Shown: positions 26,500 through 36,081, numbered from the stretch's first letter. The stretch is 64,000 nucleotides of DNA from Chryseobacterium artocarpi (GCF_001684975.1 NZ_MAYH01000049.1:124001-188000); one strand, 5' to 3'. Numbers and translations: made by a program. The notes: generated by a model from the letters alone, not told the origin.

Positions 26500-27918
26500 T
26501 TATTTCGGTTCAAAATTTTCTATTGCAACAATACTAGCTTGATTTTCCATTGATCTTGGGTAAGCGAATGTTTTGCTCTCAGGTCTGTAAAGTAATGCCT
26601 GGCTATATACCTCTCCACCTCCAAAATGAGGATCATTTCCTGTTGCTTTAGCAAGCGAATGAAGTACGCTGCTTCCATTATTGTCAAAATTAATTGCCGA
26701 CAGATTTAATAATGATCCTGTCTTAAAAATATAATTTCCTTTAATATTCACCAGTCCCAGAGAATGGTTTTCAAGCTCATGAAGCCTTTCGCTGTTTAGC
26801 TTATTTACAGCTTCTACTTTACCGGTAGTAGTATTGATTGCTACAATTCTTGGATCTCCTGTTTTATAAGCTGTTTCGGTAATCATCATAGTACCCATAG
26901 GAGATTTTACCTGTCTTGTTCCTGCATCCAGTTTACTTTCTGTGAAAATATAAATTTTATCTCCGCTTACATAGGTATAAGGAATAAATAAGTCTGCTAT
27001 TTTACTGCCATCGTTGTATTCCTTAACGACATCATTGGCAATGATTTTTCCTTCTTTAATATCATAAAGCATTAGGTTTTCGAAATTGCTGGCATTAAAT
27101 TTTACCGTTTTAGGAGTACTGTTAAAGGCAATTAAATAGTCTTTATCTCCAATTGACACAGCTGTTTCGCTTATGATCTTCATTTTTTCTGTGAAGAACT
27201 TTTCTTCCTGCCCCGAAGCTGTTACAAAAAGAAGAGAAGCATTTTGATTAGGAGATCTTAACAGTCCGATATTCCCTGAATTAGTAACAAAGAAATCAGT
27301 ATCTGAACTTCCTGCTTCTCCGGTAATATCTTTAGCCCAGACCGATTTCAGACTTCCGGTATCAATAACATTAATGCTTATTTTTACAGGTTCTTTTCTT
27401 GGAGAATGTTGGTAAAAAACAACAGCTCCATATCTGCCATTTTCAGACCTTTCAAAATAAGTAGTCCCAGATTTCATGGTAGATTCGATAGGGTACGATG
27501 CTAATAGCTCCTGAGCAAATGTAGCTGTACTTTTATCAAAAATTATTTTGTAGATGTCTTTCTTTTTTACCTTTCCGGCATAAGTTTCTGTGATGAAAAC
27601 AATTTTATTTCCAGATTCAAAACTGCCAAGATAGTTAATAGGTGCATATTTTTCTATCTGAGGCATTTCGTAAAAGAAAGTCTGCTTTAGATTATTAGAA
27701 TTATCAAACTTTCTTACTAATATTTTATTATTACTGCGGATACTGTTCTCATTAATGCTGCTCTGCATATAATAAGTGTCGGCACCTCCGGAAATAAGTT
27801 TTACATCTTTTTCCTGTGTAGGATCAAAGGTAAATTTAGTTCCATACTTATAGTTGGTCTGCGCGAATGCAATTGAAGAAATGCAGATCGCTAATGCTGT
27901 AAATGTTTTAAGCTTCAT
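26500..27918 (-). CDS. Exported protein of unknown function (472 aa)
   Basis: Signal peptide MKLKTFTALAICISSIAFAQT (cleavage near residue 19). The mature protein is about 450 residues of beta-rich sequence with repeated units like FDNSNNLKQTFFYEMP, VFITETYAGKV and IYIFTESKLD, which recall beta-propeller blades, but no known family motif is visible. It starts 4 bp after the 393-aa gene stops, so the two form an operon. I have no basis for a function. Confidence 0.75.
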   Translation of the reverse strand: MKLKTFTALAICISSIAFAQTNYKYGTKFTFDPTQEKDVKLISGGADTYYMQSSINENSIRSNNKILVRKFDNSNNLKQTFFYEMPQIEKYAPINYLGSFESGNKIVFITETYAGKVKKKDIYKIIFDKSTATFAQELLASYPIESTMKSGTTYFERSENGRYGAVVFYQHSPRKEPVKISINVIDTGSLKSVWAKDITGEAGSSDTDFFVTNSGNIGLLRSPNQNASLLFVTASGQEEKFFTEKMKIISETAVSIGDKDYLIAFNSTPKTVKFNASNFENLMLYDIKEGKIIANDVVKEYNDGSKIADLFIPYTYVSGDKIYIFTESKLDAGTRQVKSPMGTMMITETAYKTGDPRIVAINTTTGKVEAVNKLNSERLHELENHSLGLVNIKGNYIFKTGSLLNLSAINFDNNGSSVLHSLAKATGNDPHFGGGEVYSQALLYRPESKTFAYPRSMENQASIVAIENFEPK

Positions 27919-27922
27919 ACGA

Positions 27923-29104
27923 TTACTTATAAATCTGGGTTTCCAATTGCTTTAATTCTGCTTTTTCGCTGTATGATAAATCCAGATCTACAAGCTTTTC
28001 CTGCATGTCATTAAGATACTTTTCTGCGTCTTTTTTGTTTTCCAGAGCAACATTCAGTCTTATCAGATTTAAATTAATGTACTTTCCAATTTTTGCATTA
28101 TAAGGAGCTTTTTTGTCTTTATAATTTACCTTTTTAAGTGCCTGTTCCCAAAGATCTGTTCCTTTTTTCATATTGGCAAAAGCAATATTATTATTGGTTT
28201 GATCAGAGTTCGCTTGCAGCTTTCTTAAATTGGTTGTTACATAAATATGTGCTTTCTCTAAATCATCAAATTCACCTTTATTTTTTACAAATTCCAGTTT
28301 TACCTGTTTATTAAGCGTTTTGTATCCGTAATTGTCATTCAGGAAAGTATTAATGGCTTTGATATTGTTTCCAAGATATTTCTTTTCTTCTGAAGGTTTA
28401 TTGATATTATCAGATGGTTGAGAAGATACAAAAGTGAAATCCTGTGAGATGGTTGTATTAATTTTCTCTGTCCCGTTTTCTTTTACAACAATTTTTGTAG
28501 GTTGATTAGCATAGGTTTGTCCTGCATTGTCCTGAAAGTTTACTTTTTCCATTGTTACATAAACATCTACATTCGGATTTCCTTTTTTATAACCGTCAAT
28601 TGCAATTTGAGAGGCTAAAACCTTGTCGTCTACAATGAAGTAATCATTTAGATTGGGTTCACTATATACCGGTGGAGATGGCTTTCTATAAACAGGTTTA
28701 GCAGGTAGTTGAAGTTGTGGTTTTTGACCTTTATCCTGTAAGGCAAGACGCTCCAAAAGACTTAATTTCTTAAATTCTGCAGACTCTATTGAGAATTTTT
28801 CTTTTGCCTTTATAACGTCCTCATTATAATCTTTAAGAGCCTGCTGATAATCACTTTGACTTTCCGCAATGGTATTGCTGAAATTGGCAACGGCATCCTG
28901 ATGATCTTTTTTAGCTTGTTTTATTACATCTTCCTTAGTCAGATTATAAGGAGAATTTACAGTTATATTATAAGTTCTGGAGTTTTCGCTAATTGAAGTT
29001 TGTGGTGCTTTTAAAACACGAAAATCAACTGTTTCAGAATTAATGCTTTGAGCATGTAAACTGATTGCTGACACTAGAGTAGCGGATAGTAAAAATATTC
29101 TCAT
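27923..29104 (-). CDS. Exported coiled-coil/Pro-rich protein of unknown function (393 aa)
   Basis: Signal peptide MRIFLLSATLVSAISLHAQS (cleavage near residue 18). Residues 60-120 are strongly charged and helical (KQAKKDHQDAVANFSNTIAE...), likely coiled coil. A Pro-rich linker LPAKPVYRKPSPPVYSEP follows near 133-150, then a mixed domain with DVYVTMEKVNFQDNAG and a helical C-terminal third that resembles TPR-like helix pairs (NAKIGKYINLNLIRLNVALE...). No family recognised. It heads a two-gene operon with the 472-aa exported protein. Confidence 0.75.
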   Translation of the reverse strand: MRIFLLSATLVSAISLHAQSINSETVDFRVLKAPQTSISENSRTYNITVNSPYNLTKEDVIKQAKKDHQDAVANFSNTIAESQSDYQQALKDYNEDVIKAKEKFSIESAEFKKLSLLERLALQDKGQKPQLQLPAKPVYRKPSPPVYSEPNLNDYFIVDDKVLASQIAIDGYKKGNPNVDVYVTMEKVNFQDNAGQTYANQPTKIVVKENGTEKINTTISQDFTFVSSQPSDNINKPSEEKKYLGNNIKAINTFLNDNYGYKTLNKQVKLEFVKNKGEFDDLEKAHIYVTTNLRKLQANSDQTNNNIAFANMKKGTDLWEQALKKVNYKDKKAPYNAKIGKYINLNLIRLNVALENKKDAEKYLNDMQEKLVDLDLSYSEKAELKQLETQIYK

Positions 29105-29217
29105 GGTTATTATTAATTAAAGCCCAAAGATAATATTTTTAACTAATACTTAGAATTTACTTATTTATATTAATGTGAAATTAATTGAAAGTGAAATTGG
29201 TTGATATTCAGTATGTT

Positions 29218-29958
29218 TTATTGCTCGGTGACAATAGTTATTTTTTTATCAGCATTTTTAAATTTTCCATCTTTGTTATAAAGAGTTTTCAAATCATACT
29301 CTACTCTGATAGAATAATCGTCAATTTGTTTCAGCCAGTCATGCTTACCACTTATTGATTTTATTTTATTTTCAAACCTTAAAGTGGTTGCTATATTTTT
29401 GAAGAACATCATCATCATACCTTCCATTTTTTCAGCATCTTCCTTTGTACTTTTGGTACGGATTGCTGCTTCAAGAGGTTTAAGATTGAAATTATCTGTA
29501 TTGATGGTTAAGTTTTTTCCATCCCAATTACTATAAACATTCTGATCTAGCGGAAGTTTTTCCTCTTTTGTGAAGTTCTTCAAAGACTGATGATCTTCCG
29601 GAGTAAAATGTTCTATTTTAAATGAAATTCCAGCTGGTTTATTGTTTTCCTTAATGGATTTCATCAAAACCTTTTTCATAATTTTGATCGTATCCGGATT
29701 TTCGGTTTTTAGCTTTCCTTCCTGCTTTGCCAGATCATATAGACTGGTCCAGGTAGTTGGAAGTTTATCCATTTCTCCAAATTCTTTTTGCTTCAATGAA
29801 TCTGGTGTCATTGCCATCATTTCAGCCATAAATTCTCTTGTGTCAATATCTGTTACATAGGTAAGAGCAGAATCTTTGTGATAGACAATTTCAGAATTTA
29901 CACTACATGATTGCAGCATAATAAGGCTTATAAGAAATAAGAGGATCGTTTTCTTCAT
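29218..29958 (-). CDS. Lipoprotein of unknown function (246 aa)
   Basis: Lipoprotein signal MKKTILLFLISLIMLQSCSV with lipobox MLQSC, cysteine at residue 18. The mature chain has charged helices, a Met-rich stretch (EKMEGMMMMFFKNI) and no recognised domain. It is 18 bp downstream of the SafE-like gene of the cbb3 locus, same direction, so it may be read through from that operon. Functional link to the oxidase is unproven. Confidence 0.72.
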   Translation of the reverse strand: MKKTILLFLISLIMLQSCSVNSEIVYHKDSALTYVTDIDTREFMAEMMAMTPDSLKQKEFGEMDKLPTTWTSLYDLAKQEGKLKTENPDTIKIMKKVLMKSIKENNKPAGISFKIEHFTPEDHQSLKNFTKEEKLPLDQNVYSNWDGKNLTINTDNFNLKPLEAAIRTKSTKEDAEKMEGMMMMFFKNIATTLRFENKIKSISGKHDWLKQIDDYSIRVEYDLKTLYNKDGKFKNADKKITIVTEQ

Positions 29959-29976
29959 GGTTAATTTTAATACCTA

Positions 29977-30702
29977 TTAATGACAATTTACAGCTTCATT
30001 AAGCCCTTTTGAAACAGTCATAGATTCAGCTTTAGGAGAAACGTAAGGAATTCCCAATTCTAAACCTCTAAGTATGAAAAGACCTCCTAAAATGATCATG
30101 ATGATGGGAACTGCTTTTAAAATTTTTGTTCTGAAAGCCTGATTCATTAGATTTCCTGCTAAAACGATCGCAAACATGAACGGAAGGGTTCCCAAACCAA
30201 ATAAAGCCATATATAGAGCTCCCTGCCATATTCCTCCGCCTGCAAGACTTGCCGTAAGTGCCATATAAACCATTCCGCATGGTAAAAAACCATTCAGAAT
30301 ACCTGTGGTGAATCTGGAACGGTAATCTGCTTTTTGAAGTACACGTCCTAAATTTGTTTTTACAGAATATAGAAATTTAGATAAAAAGGGAATCTTTGAA
30401 GCAAAATCCTTTCCTCCAAATGAAAATACAGCCATAATGATAAGCAAAACACCTGCTGTAATGGTCAGGTACTTCTGAAAGCCAGCCATCTCAAACCCTT
30501 GTCCTATAATCCCTAAAAGAGCACCTAATAATGAATAGGTGAAGATCCTTCCAAATTGGTAGGTAAGATTTTGAAGATAAAAATTGGCAGCCTGTTTTTT
30601 AGTTAATCCCATCGATAAAGCAATAGGTCCGCACATTCCGATACAGTGAAAACCGGAAGCAAAGCCTAAAGCAATAGCCGATACAATAAGTCCTATTTCC
30701 AT
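29977..30702 (-). CDS. TauE/SafE (UreH/CcdA-like) transmembrane protein of the cbb3 oxidase cluster
   Basis: Inner-membrane protein (241 aa) with about six helices. The N-terminus has GFASGFHCIGMCGPIALSMGL and the middle GILNGFLPCGMVYMALTAS, the paired motif with His and Cys typical of SafE/CcdA-type proteins thought to help copper delivery or thiol transfer in cbb3 assembly. Such genes regularly follow ccoH in Bacteroidetes. It overlaps ccoH by 10 bp. The precise substrate is unknown; older 'sulfite exporter' naming is not supported here. Confidence 0.85.
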   Translation of the reverse strand: MEIGLIVSAIALGFASGFHCIGMCGPIALSMGLTKKQAANFYLQNLTYQFGRIFTYSLLGALLGIIGQGFEMAGFQKYLTITAGVLLIIMAVFSFGGKDFASKIPFLSKFLYSVKTNLGRVLQKADYRSRFTTGILNGFLPCGMVYMALTASLAGGGIWQGALYMALFGLGTLPFMFAIVLAGNLMNQAFRTKILKAVPIIMIILGGLFILRGLELGIPYVSPKAESMTVSKGLNEAVNCH

Positions 30703-31145
30703 ATCACGTCATAATCCATTCGATAGTCTGTTTTGTCTTTTGTCCAGCTCAATCTTAAGGTATAATTCCCCATTTTCAATACCTGTGCAGGAATTACAAA
30801 GGTATGGTTGGCATCAAGATCTACAGATTTTTTAATGTCTAAATTCTGGTCGTCGGTTCTGTTTAAAACAAATTTTACCGTAGTATTAGAAGTTGTATTT
30901 TCTTGTGGAAAAGTGATTTTAATTCCATTGGTATCCTGGCTGTATACAGGTTTCTCCTGTAGTTCGTCAGCTCTTTTTTTAGCATCAATTACATCCTGGT
31001 ACTGTAATTCCTCTTCGTAATAATTATCTGTTACCATTTCAGAATTCTTTTGCCCGTTCGGGAATAGAAACATCATGGATAATATAAAAACTATGAATGC
31101 AAATAATGCAATTACAACACCGTGTCCCCAACTAAAGTTCTTCAT
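30693..31145 (-). CDS. ccoH: FixH/CcoH family assembly protein
   Basis: Small bitopic protein (150 aa) needed for cbb3 oxidase assembly or stability. One N-terminal membrane helix (about residues 8-30, GVVIALFAFIVFILSMMFLF) is followed by MVTDNYYEEELQYQDVIDA, a FixH signature, and a beta-rich periplasmic domain. It is placed between ccoG (10 bp upstream) and the SafE-like gene (10-bp overlap). Confidence 0.9.
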   Translation of the reverse strand: MKNFSWGHGVVIALFAFIVFILSMMFLFPNGQKNSEMVTDNYYEEELQYQDVIDAKKRADELQEKPVYSQDTNGIKITFPQENTTSNTTVKFVLNRTDDQNLDIKKSVDLDANHTFVIPAQVLKMGNYTLRLSWTKDKTDYRMDYDVIWK

Positions 31146-31154
31146 TTCTTTTAA

Positions 31155-32609
31155 TTAAAATTGTAGTTTGAATGGTCCTTCAAAATATGTCTGATAAGAA
31201 TCCACAAGGTTTCCTTTCATATCGTAAACCCCGATTGTGATATTCTGTTTGGAAAGTTTCATTTCATCTTCCGGAAAGCTGATATTAATAGTTCCCTTTG
31301 AAATTTTATCTCTCTCTACCTGAATTTTGCTTGATGCACTATAAGTGATCTCACCATGAGCAGGAGCAATTACTTTAATGGTAACGATTTTCTTCTCGTT
31401 GGTTTTATTCAGGAATGTGTAATTATACGTATTGATAATTTGTCCTTCTTTTACAAAGAACGTGCTTCCGGCAGGTTTAATGAATTTTGCCTCCATTTCA
31501 CCTCGGCTGTAAAGAAGATATCCTAAGAATCCAACTAATAGGAATAAGAATATTGAGAATCCTTTCATTCTTCCTGTAAATTTGAAAGGAATTTCTTTTT
31601 CAATCTCATTTTCAGAAGCATATCTGATCAATCCTTTCGGAAGACCTACTTTTTCCATTACTTCATCGCAGGCATCAATACAAGCTGTACAATTGATACA
31701 TTCCAGCTGTTGTCCATCTCTGATATCAATTCCTGTAGGACAAACTACCACACATTGATGACAGTCTATACAGTCACCTTTCCCTGCAGCTTTTCTATCT
31801 TCTCCTTTTCTCCATTTAGATCGTCCTTCTCCTCTTTTGAAATCGTAGAAAACGTTGATGGTATCTTTATCAATCAATACTCCCTGAAGTCTACCGTATG
31901 GACAAACCAATGTACATACCTGTTCTCTGAACCATGCAAATACGAAGTAAAATGCAGCGGTAAGAAGAATCATTACAATAAAATTGGTAGGATGCGCAAA
32001 TGGTCCTTCTGAAACAATTTTAAATACTTCTTCATAGCCCACGATATACATGAACATGAAGTGAGTGATGATTAATGAAATAACAATATAAACAGACCAT
32101 TTTAGAGTTCTTTTCCAGATCTTTTCGCTGTTCCACTCCTGTCTGTCCAGTTTCATTTGCTTGTTTCGGTCACCTTCAATCAGATATTCGACTTTACGGA
32201 AGATCGATTCCATAAAAATTGTCTGAGGGCAAATCCACCCGCAGAAAATTCTTCCGAATGCAATCGTAAAAACGATAATAAAAATTAAAGATGCGATGGC
32301 ACCTAAAGTAAGGATAAAAAAGTCTTGTGGATAGAAAGGCTGTCCAAAGATGAAAAATTCTCTGTCTATTACATTGAACAATAACAATGGGTTACCATTG
32401 ATCTTGATAAATGGTAGTGAGAAATAAATAATTAATAGTAGATAGCTTACAATGTTTCTATAGTTGGTGTATTTCCCTTTAGGTTTTCTTGGGAATACCC
32501 ATCTTCTTTTACCGGATTGCTCCATTGTCCCTATAGAATCTCTGTAAGTCTCAGGGTCCAGAACCTGTCCCTGTCCACCGCGTACTTCTATTTCTTCTAT
32601 GTCTGACAT
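31155..32609 (-). CDS. ccoG: Cytochrome c oxidase accessory protein CcoG (FixG/RdxA)
   Basis: Membrane ferredoxin-like protein (484 aa) implicated in reducing copper for delivery to cbb3 oxidase. Five membrane helices are visible in the first 240 residues and near residue 345. Two 4Fe-4S ferredoxin motifs are present: GDCIDCHQCVVVCPTGID and LECINCTACIDACDEVM, preceded by GWICPQTIF and ACPYGR-type cysteines (TLVCPYGRLQG). The C-terminus has an Ig-like periplasmic domain. A hairpin between ccoP and this gene may separate or attenuate transcription. Confidence 0.95.
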   Translation of the reverse strand: MSDIEEIEVRGGQGQVLDPETYRDSIGTMEQSGKRRWVFPRKPKGKYTNYRNIVSYLLLIIYFSLPFIKINGNPLLLFNVIDREFFIFGQPFYPQDFFILTLGAIASLIFIIVFTIAFGRIFCGWICPQTIFMESIFRKVEYLIEGDRNKQMKLDRQEWNSEKIWKRTLKWSVYIVISLIITHFMFMYIVGYEEVFKIVSEGPFAHPTNFIVMILLTAAFYFVFAWFREQVCTLVCPYGRLQGVLIDKDTINVFYDFKRGEGRSKWRKGEDRKAAGKGDCIDCHQCVVVCPTGIDIRDGQQLECINCTACIDACDEVMEKVGLPKGLIRYASENEIEKEIPFKFTGRMKGFSIFLFLLVGFLGYLLYSRGEMEAKFIKPAGSTFFVKEGQIINTYNYTFLNKTNEKKIVTIKVIAPAHGEITYSASSKIQVERDKISKGTINISFPEDEMKLSKQNITIGVYDMKGNLVDSYQTYFEGPFKLQF

Positions 32610-32630
32610 ATTGTAATGTGTTTAAAAAAG

Positions 32631-32681
32631 AAAAAACATAATTCGTTACTATTTTTAAGGTAATAACAAATTATGTTTTTT
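32631..32681 (-). terminator. Hairpin between ccoP and ccoG (terminator or attenuator)
   Basis: A 13-bp perfect outer stem (aaaaaacataatt / aattatgtttttt) with an imperfect inner stem. The T-run on the plus strand and A-run at 32626-32636 make it work on both strands. It sits between the structural genes (ccoS-NO-Q-P) and assembly genes (ccoG-H), so it may lower expression of the latter. Confidence 0.65.
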
Positions 32682-32704
32682 TCATATGTTTCTAATTTTC
32701 TAAA

Positions 32705-33586
32705 TTATTCTTTTTCCCAATGTGCTTCAGTTCCTTGAGGAGCTGCTCCTCCTTGAGCCTGAGTTACTGGTGGTAATTCCTGGTTGATGTGATATACATA
32801 TGCTGCAATCTTTTCAATTTCAGCTCCAGAAACTTCTCCGTTCTTACCGAATGCTCTCATGGCAGGGTTAGTAGGAGAACCATTCCAGTCCATATGGAAT
32901 ACGTTCTTGAATAAAGTTTTCTCTGGCATATTGATCCAGTAGTTATCAGTAAGGTTTGGTCCGATACCTCCACTACCGTCTTCTTTGTGACAAGATGCAC
33001 AGTTTGTTTTGAATAATTCTTTTCCTTCTGCAATATTATCAGCTGAATATTTAGCTGTTTCAATTGTTACAGGTGGCTGCTCACTTTCATATTTTGCAAT
33101 GCTAGCCATTTGCTCTTTATATTCTTTTTCATACTCGCTTAATGGGTGAGCGAAGTCTGTAAATGAATAAGCGGCAATATATACAATACAAAAAGCAGTC
33201 CCAAAATAGAATAAACCTACCCACCATTTTGGTAATTGATTATCCAATTCCATGATTCCGTCGAATCCGTGGTCGATAAGGATATCTTTTTCCTCTGTAT
33301 CAGATTGCTTTTTAAATGCTGCAGCATACATTCTTTTAAAGAAAGGTATTTTCTTTTCAGCTAGATAAGCAGCTTTCTCTTCCGGAGATAATTTTTTGAA
33401 TTTGTTGTTTTCAATCAAATCTCCAATAGCACTGTGGATGAAGGCAAGAATACTTCCAATCACAACAGTTCCCCAGAAGTAAGGCGAAGCTAGGAACGCG
33501 TAGCTCTGCACAAACAAATAATAAAAAACTATTAGAAGTCCGATTATTATCAAGATGTTTACAACAACAGGTGTTCTTTGTTTCAT
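32705..33586 (-). CDS. ccoP: cbb3-type cytochrome c oxidase subunit III (CcoP), monoheme form
   Basis: Membrane-bound c-type cytochrome (293 aa) feeding electrons to the oxidase. It has membrane helices near residues 10-55 and a FixP N-terminal helix at about 125-150 preceded by HGFDGIMELDNQLPKWW, a CcoP hallmark. Only one heme-c motif (CASCH near residue 198) is present, with a probable Met ligand in NPAMRAFG, whereas proteobacterial CcoP carries two. The last 25 residues are Gln/Ala/Gly-rich. It is 10 bp after ccoQ. Confidence 0.93.
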   Translation of the reverse strand: MKQRTPVVVNILIIIGLLIVFYYLFVQSYAFLASPYFWGTVVIGSILAFIHSAIGDLIENNKFKKLSPEEKAAYLAEKKIPFFKRMYAAAFKKQSDTEEKDILIDHGFDGIMELDNQLPKWWVGLFYFGTAFCIVYIAAYSFTDFAHPLSEYEKEYKEQMASIAKYESEQPPVTIETAKYSADNIAEGKELFKTNCASCHKEDGSGGIGPNLTDNYWINMPEKTLFKNVFHMDWNGSPTNPAMRAFGKNGEVSGAEIEKIAAYVYHINQELPPVTQAQGGAAPQGTEAHWEKE

Positions 33587-33596
33587 AAAAAATAGT

Positions 33597-33797
33597 TTAA
33601 TTTTTTAAATTAAAATCGTCATCTTCATCATCCCCAAGTGGTGCTTCTTCTTCTTCTTTGTAATATTTTTTAGGCTTGCTAAAAACATAGATTATCAAAG
33701 CTACGAAGAACAACATAAAGAAAATCAGAGCCAGTGTCTGGTAGAAACCAGCATTTTCTGTATTGGATAATATATCTTTAAAGTTCTGAGGAATCAT
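33597..33797 (-). CDS. ccoQ: CcoQ/FixQ-like small subunit of cbb3 oxidase
   Basis: A 66-aa single-pass membrane protein: helix at about residues 18-40 (YQTLALIFFMLFFVALIIYVF), then SKPKKYY and an acidic tail (EEEEAPLGDDEDDD). The SKPKK motif after the helix is typical for CcoQ, which stabilises the CcoNO-CcoP complex. Position between ccoNO (22 bp) and ccoP supports the assignment. Confidence 0.87.
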   Translation of the reverse strand: MIPQNFKDILSNTENAGFYQTLALIFFMLFFVALIIYVFSKPKKYYKEEEEAPLGDDEDDDFNLKN

Positions 33798-33819
33798 ATT
33801 ATGAGCCTTTTAATGTTTT

Positions 33820-36081
33820 TTAGTTATTACTTGCTGTTTTAATTTCAGTTGTTTTGATATCTGTTCCTAATCTCTGAAGATAAGAAATAAGAGCTACGAT
33901 TTCTTTTTTCTCTAATTCTCCCTGAGGTCTCTTAGCATACGCTTCTTTCAAGTCATTTGCTTCAGAGAAGATATCTTTTACAATTTTAGCCGATTGGTTG
34001 TTTGCCCATTTGTCTGCAGAGTCAATTTCAGCTTTTGTATAAGGTACATCAAATGTATTCTTCATTAGCTTCATTTTATCTACCATTTTAGATCTGTCTA
34101 AGTCATTAGCGATCAACCAAGGGTAACGAGGCATGATAGAACCGGCAGATGTAGATCTTGGGTTATACATGTGCTTGTAGTGCCAAGAACTTGGGTTTTT
34201 ACCTCCTTCTCTATGTAAATCCGGTCCTGTTCTCTTAGAACCCCATAGGAATGGTCTGTCATAAACGAACTCTCCTGCTTTAGAATACTGTCCGTTTTTA
34301 CCGTTGAATCTTGTAATCTCATCTCTGAATGGTCTGATCATCTGAGAGTGACAAGCATTACATCCTTCACGGATATAGATATCTCTACCTTCTAGTTCAA
34401 GCGGAGAATAAGGCTTCACTGCTGAAATGGTAGGTACACTTTTCTTAAGGGATAGAGTAGGAATGATTTCAACCATACTTCCGATTGAGATGGTAAATAA
34501 TGATAATACTGTTAAAAGCATTGGCATTCTTTCCAACCAAAGGTGGAATCCTTCTCCTTCTTTACGTTTGTTTCCGATATTTGCTAAAGCAGGTGCTTCT
34601 GCAGGAACTTCTTTCTGGAATGAACCTTTTCTTACCGTAGCAATTACGTTAACGATCATTAGGATAGCTCCTGAAATATAGAATAACCCTCCTAAGAATC
34701 TCATTTTAAAGTAAGGAATAATCGCAGTTACAGTATCCAACCAGTTTTTCCATAATAATGTTCCGTCCGGGTTGAATTGTTTCCACATTAAACCTTGTGT
34801 GAATCCTGAAATATACATTGGTACTGCATAGAAAATGATTCCTAAAGTACCTAACCAGAAATGCCAGTTAGCTAATTTTACAGACCAAATTTTTGTTCTC
34901 CACATAATTGGTACCAAGTAATAGATAACCCCGAATGCCATGAAACCATTCCATCCAAGAGCTCCTAAGTGTACGTGACCGATAACCCAGTCTGTAAAGT
35001 GACCAATTTTGTTGATGTTTTTAGTTGCTAAAAGCGGTCCTTCAAACGTTGCCATACCATAACAAGTAACAGCTACTACGAAGAACTTAAGGATAGGATT
35101 TTCTCTTACTTTATCCCAAGCTCCTCTTAAGGTAAGAAGACCATTTAACATACCTCCCCAAGACGGTGCGATAAGCATGATAGAGAAACCTGTTCCTACT
35201 GCCTGTGCCCATGCTGGAAGAGCTGTATACTGAAGGTGGTGAGGACCAGCCCAAATATATACGAAGATCAGTGACCAAAAGTGAATAATAGACAGTTTAT
35301 ATGAGAATACTGGTCTGTCTGCTGCTTTTGGTAAGAAATAATACATTAAACCTAGAACCGGAGTTGTCAATACGAATGCAACCGCATTGTGACCATACCA
35401 CCATTGTACGATAGCATCTTTTGCACCTGCATATGCAGAATAAGACTTCCAGCCAGAGAATGATAATGGAACCTCAAGGTTGTTGAAGATGTGAAGCATT
35501 GCTACTGCAACCCAAGTACCTAAATAGAACCAAATGGCAACATAAAGGTGTCTCACTCTTCTCTTCGAAATAGTCATAATCATGTTTACCCCGAAAATGA
35601 TCCAAGAGATAGCAATCAAAATATCAATTGGCCATTCGTGCTCAGCATATTCTTTAGAAGTATTAATACCCATAAAGAAGGTAATGAACGTAGCAACGAT
35701 CATAAACTGCCAAGTCCAGAAGTGGATCCAAGATAATGTATCACTATACATTCTTGTTTTCAATAATCTTTGCGTAGAGTAATACACTCCTACATAAACG
35801 ATATTACACACGAACGCGAAGATCACGGTATTTGTGTGTAGCATTCTGATTCTACCAAAACCGAATGCACCATGAGTGTTTATTAAACCTTGAATATTAC
35901 CCGATGCCAAACTATTAATGGTTGTGTCATCCGTTCCGAAAAAGAACTCTGGTAATTCAGGGTAGAAAAGCATTAATGCCGCCGTAAGCCCAAACGTAAA
36001 TCCTATGAAACCAAAGATAATGGTTGCATAGAGGAACGCACGGACAATACTGTTGTCATAACTAAACTTTTGTGTTTCCAT
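33820..36081 (-). CDS. ccoNO: Fused cbb3 cytochrome c oxidase subunits I and II (CcoNO)
   Basis: Catalytic core of the high-affinity terminal oxidase as one 753-aa chain. Residues 1 to about 490 form CcoN with 12 or more membrane helices and the heme-copper histidine motifs (RMLHTNTVIFAF, VQWWYGHNAVAFVLTTPVLG, GPHHLQYTALP, GHVHLGALGWNGF). From about residue 500 the CcoO part follows: a membrane helix, then one heme-c motif GCNACHSQMIRPF and a Met ligand in GSIMPRYPW. In most proteobacteria these are two genes; the fusion is a known Bacteroidetes arrangement. No frameshift or stop is present at the junction. Confidence 0.96.
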   Translation of the reverse strand: METQKFSYDNSIVRAFLYATIIFGFIGFTFGLTAALMLFYPELPEFFFGTDDTTINSLASGNIQGLINTHGAFGFGRIRMLHTNTVIFAFVCNIVYVGVYYSTQRLLKTRMYSDTLSWIHFWTWQFMIVATFITFFMGINTSKEYAEHEWPIDILIAISWIIFGVNMIMTISKRRVRHLYVAIWFYLGTWVAVAMLHIFNNLEVPLSFSGWKSYSAYAGAKDAIVQWWYGHNAVAFVLTTPVLGLMYYFLPKAADRPVFSYKLSIIHFWSLIFVYIWAGPHHLQYTALPAWAQAVGTGFSIMLIAPSWGGMLNGLLTLRGAWDKVRENPILKFFVVAVTCYGMATFEGPLLATKNINKIGHFTDWVIGHVHLGALGWNGFMAFGVIYYLVPIMWRTKIWSVKLANWHFWLGTLGIIFYAVPMYISGFTQGLMWKQFNPDGTLLWKNWLDTVTAIIPYFKMRFLGGLFYISGAILMIVNVIATVRKGSFQKEVPAEAPALANIGNKRKEGEGFHLWLERMPMLLTVLSLFTISIGSMVEIIPTLSLKKSVPTISAVKPYSPLELEGRDIYIREGCNACHSQMIRPFRDEITRFNGKNGQYSKAGEFVYDRPFLWGSKRTGPDLHREGGKNPSSWHYKHMYNPRSTSAGSIMPRYPWLIANDLDRSKMVDKMKLMKNTFDVPYTKAEIDSADKWANNQSAKIVKDIFSEANDLKEAYAKRPQGELEKKEIVALISYLQRLGTDIKTTEIKTASNN

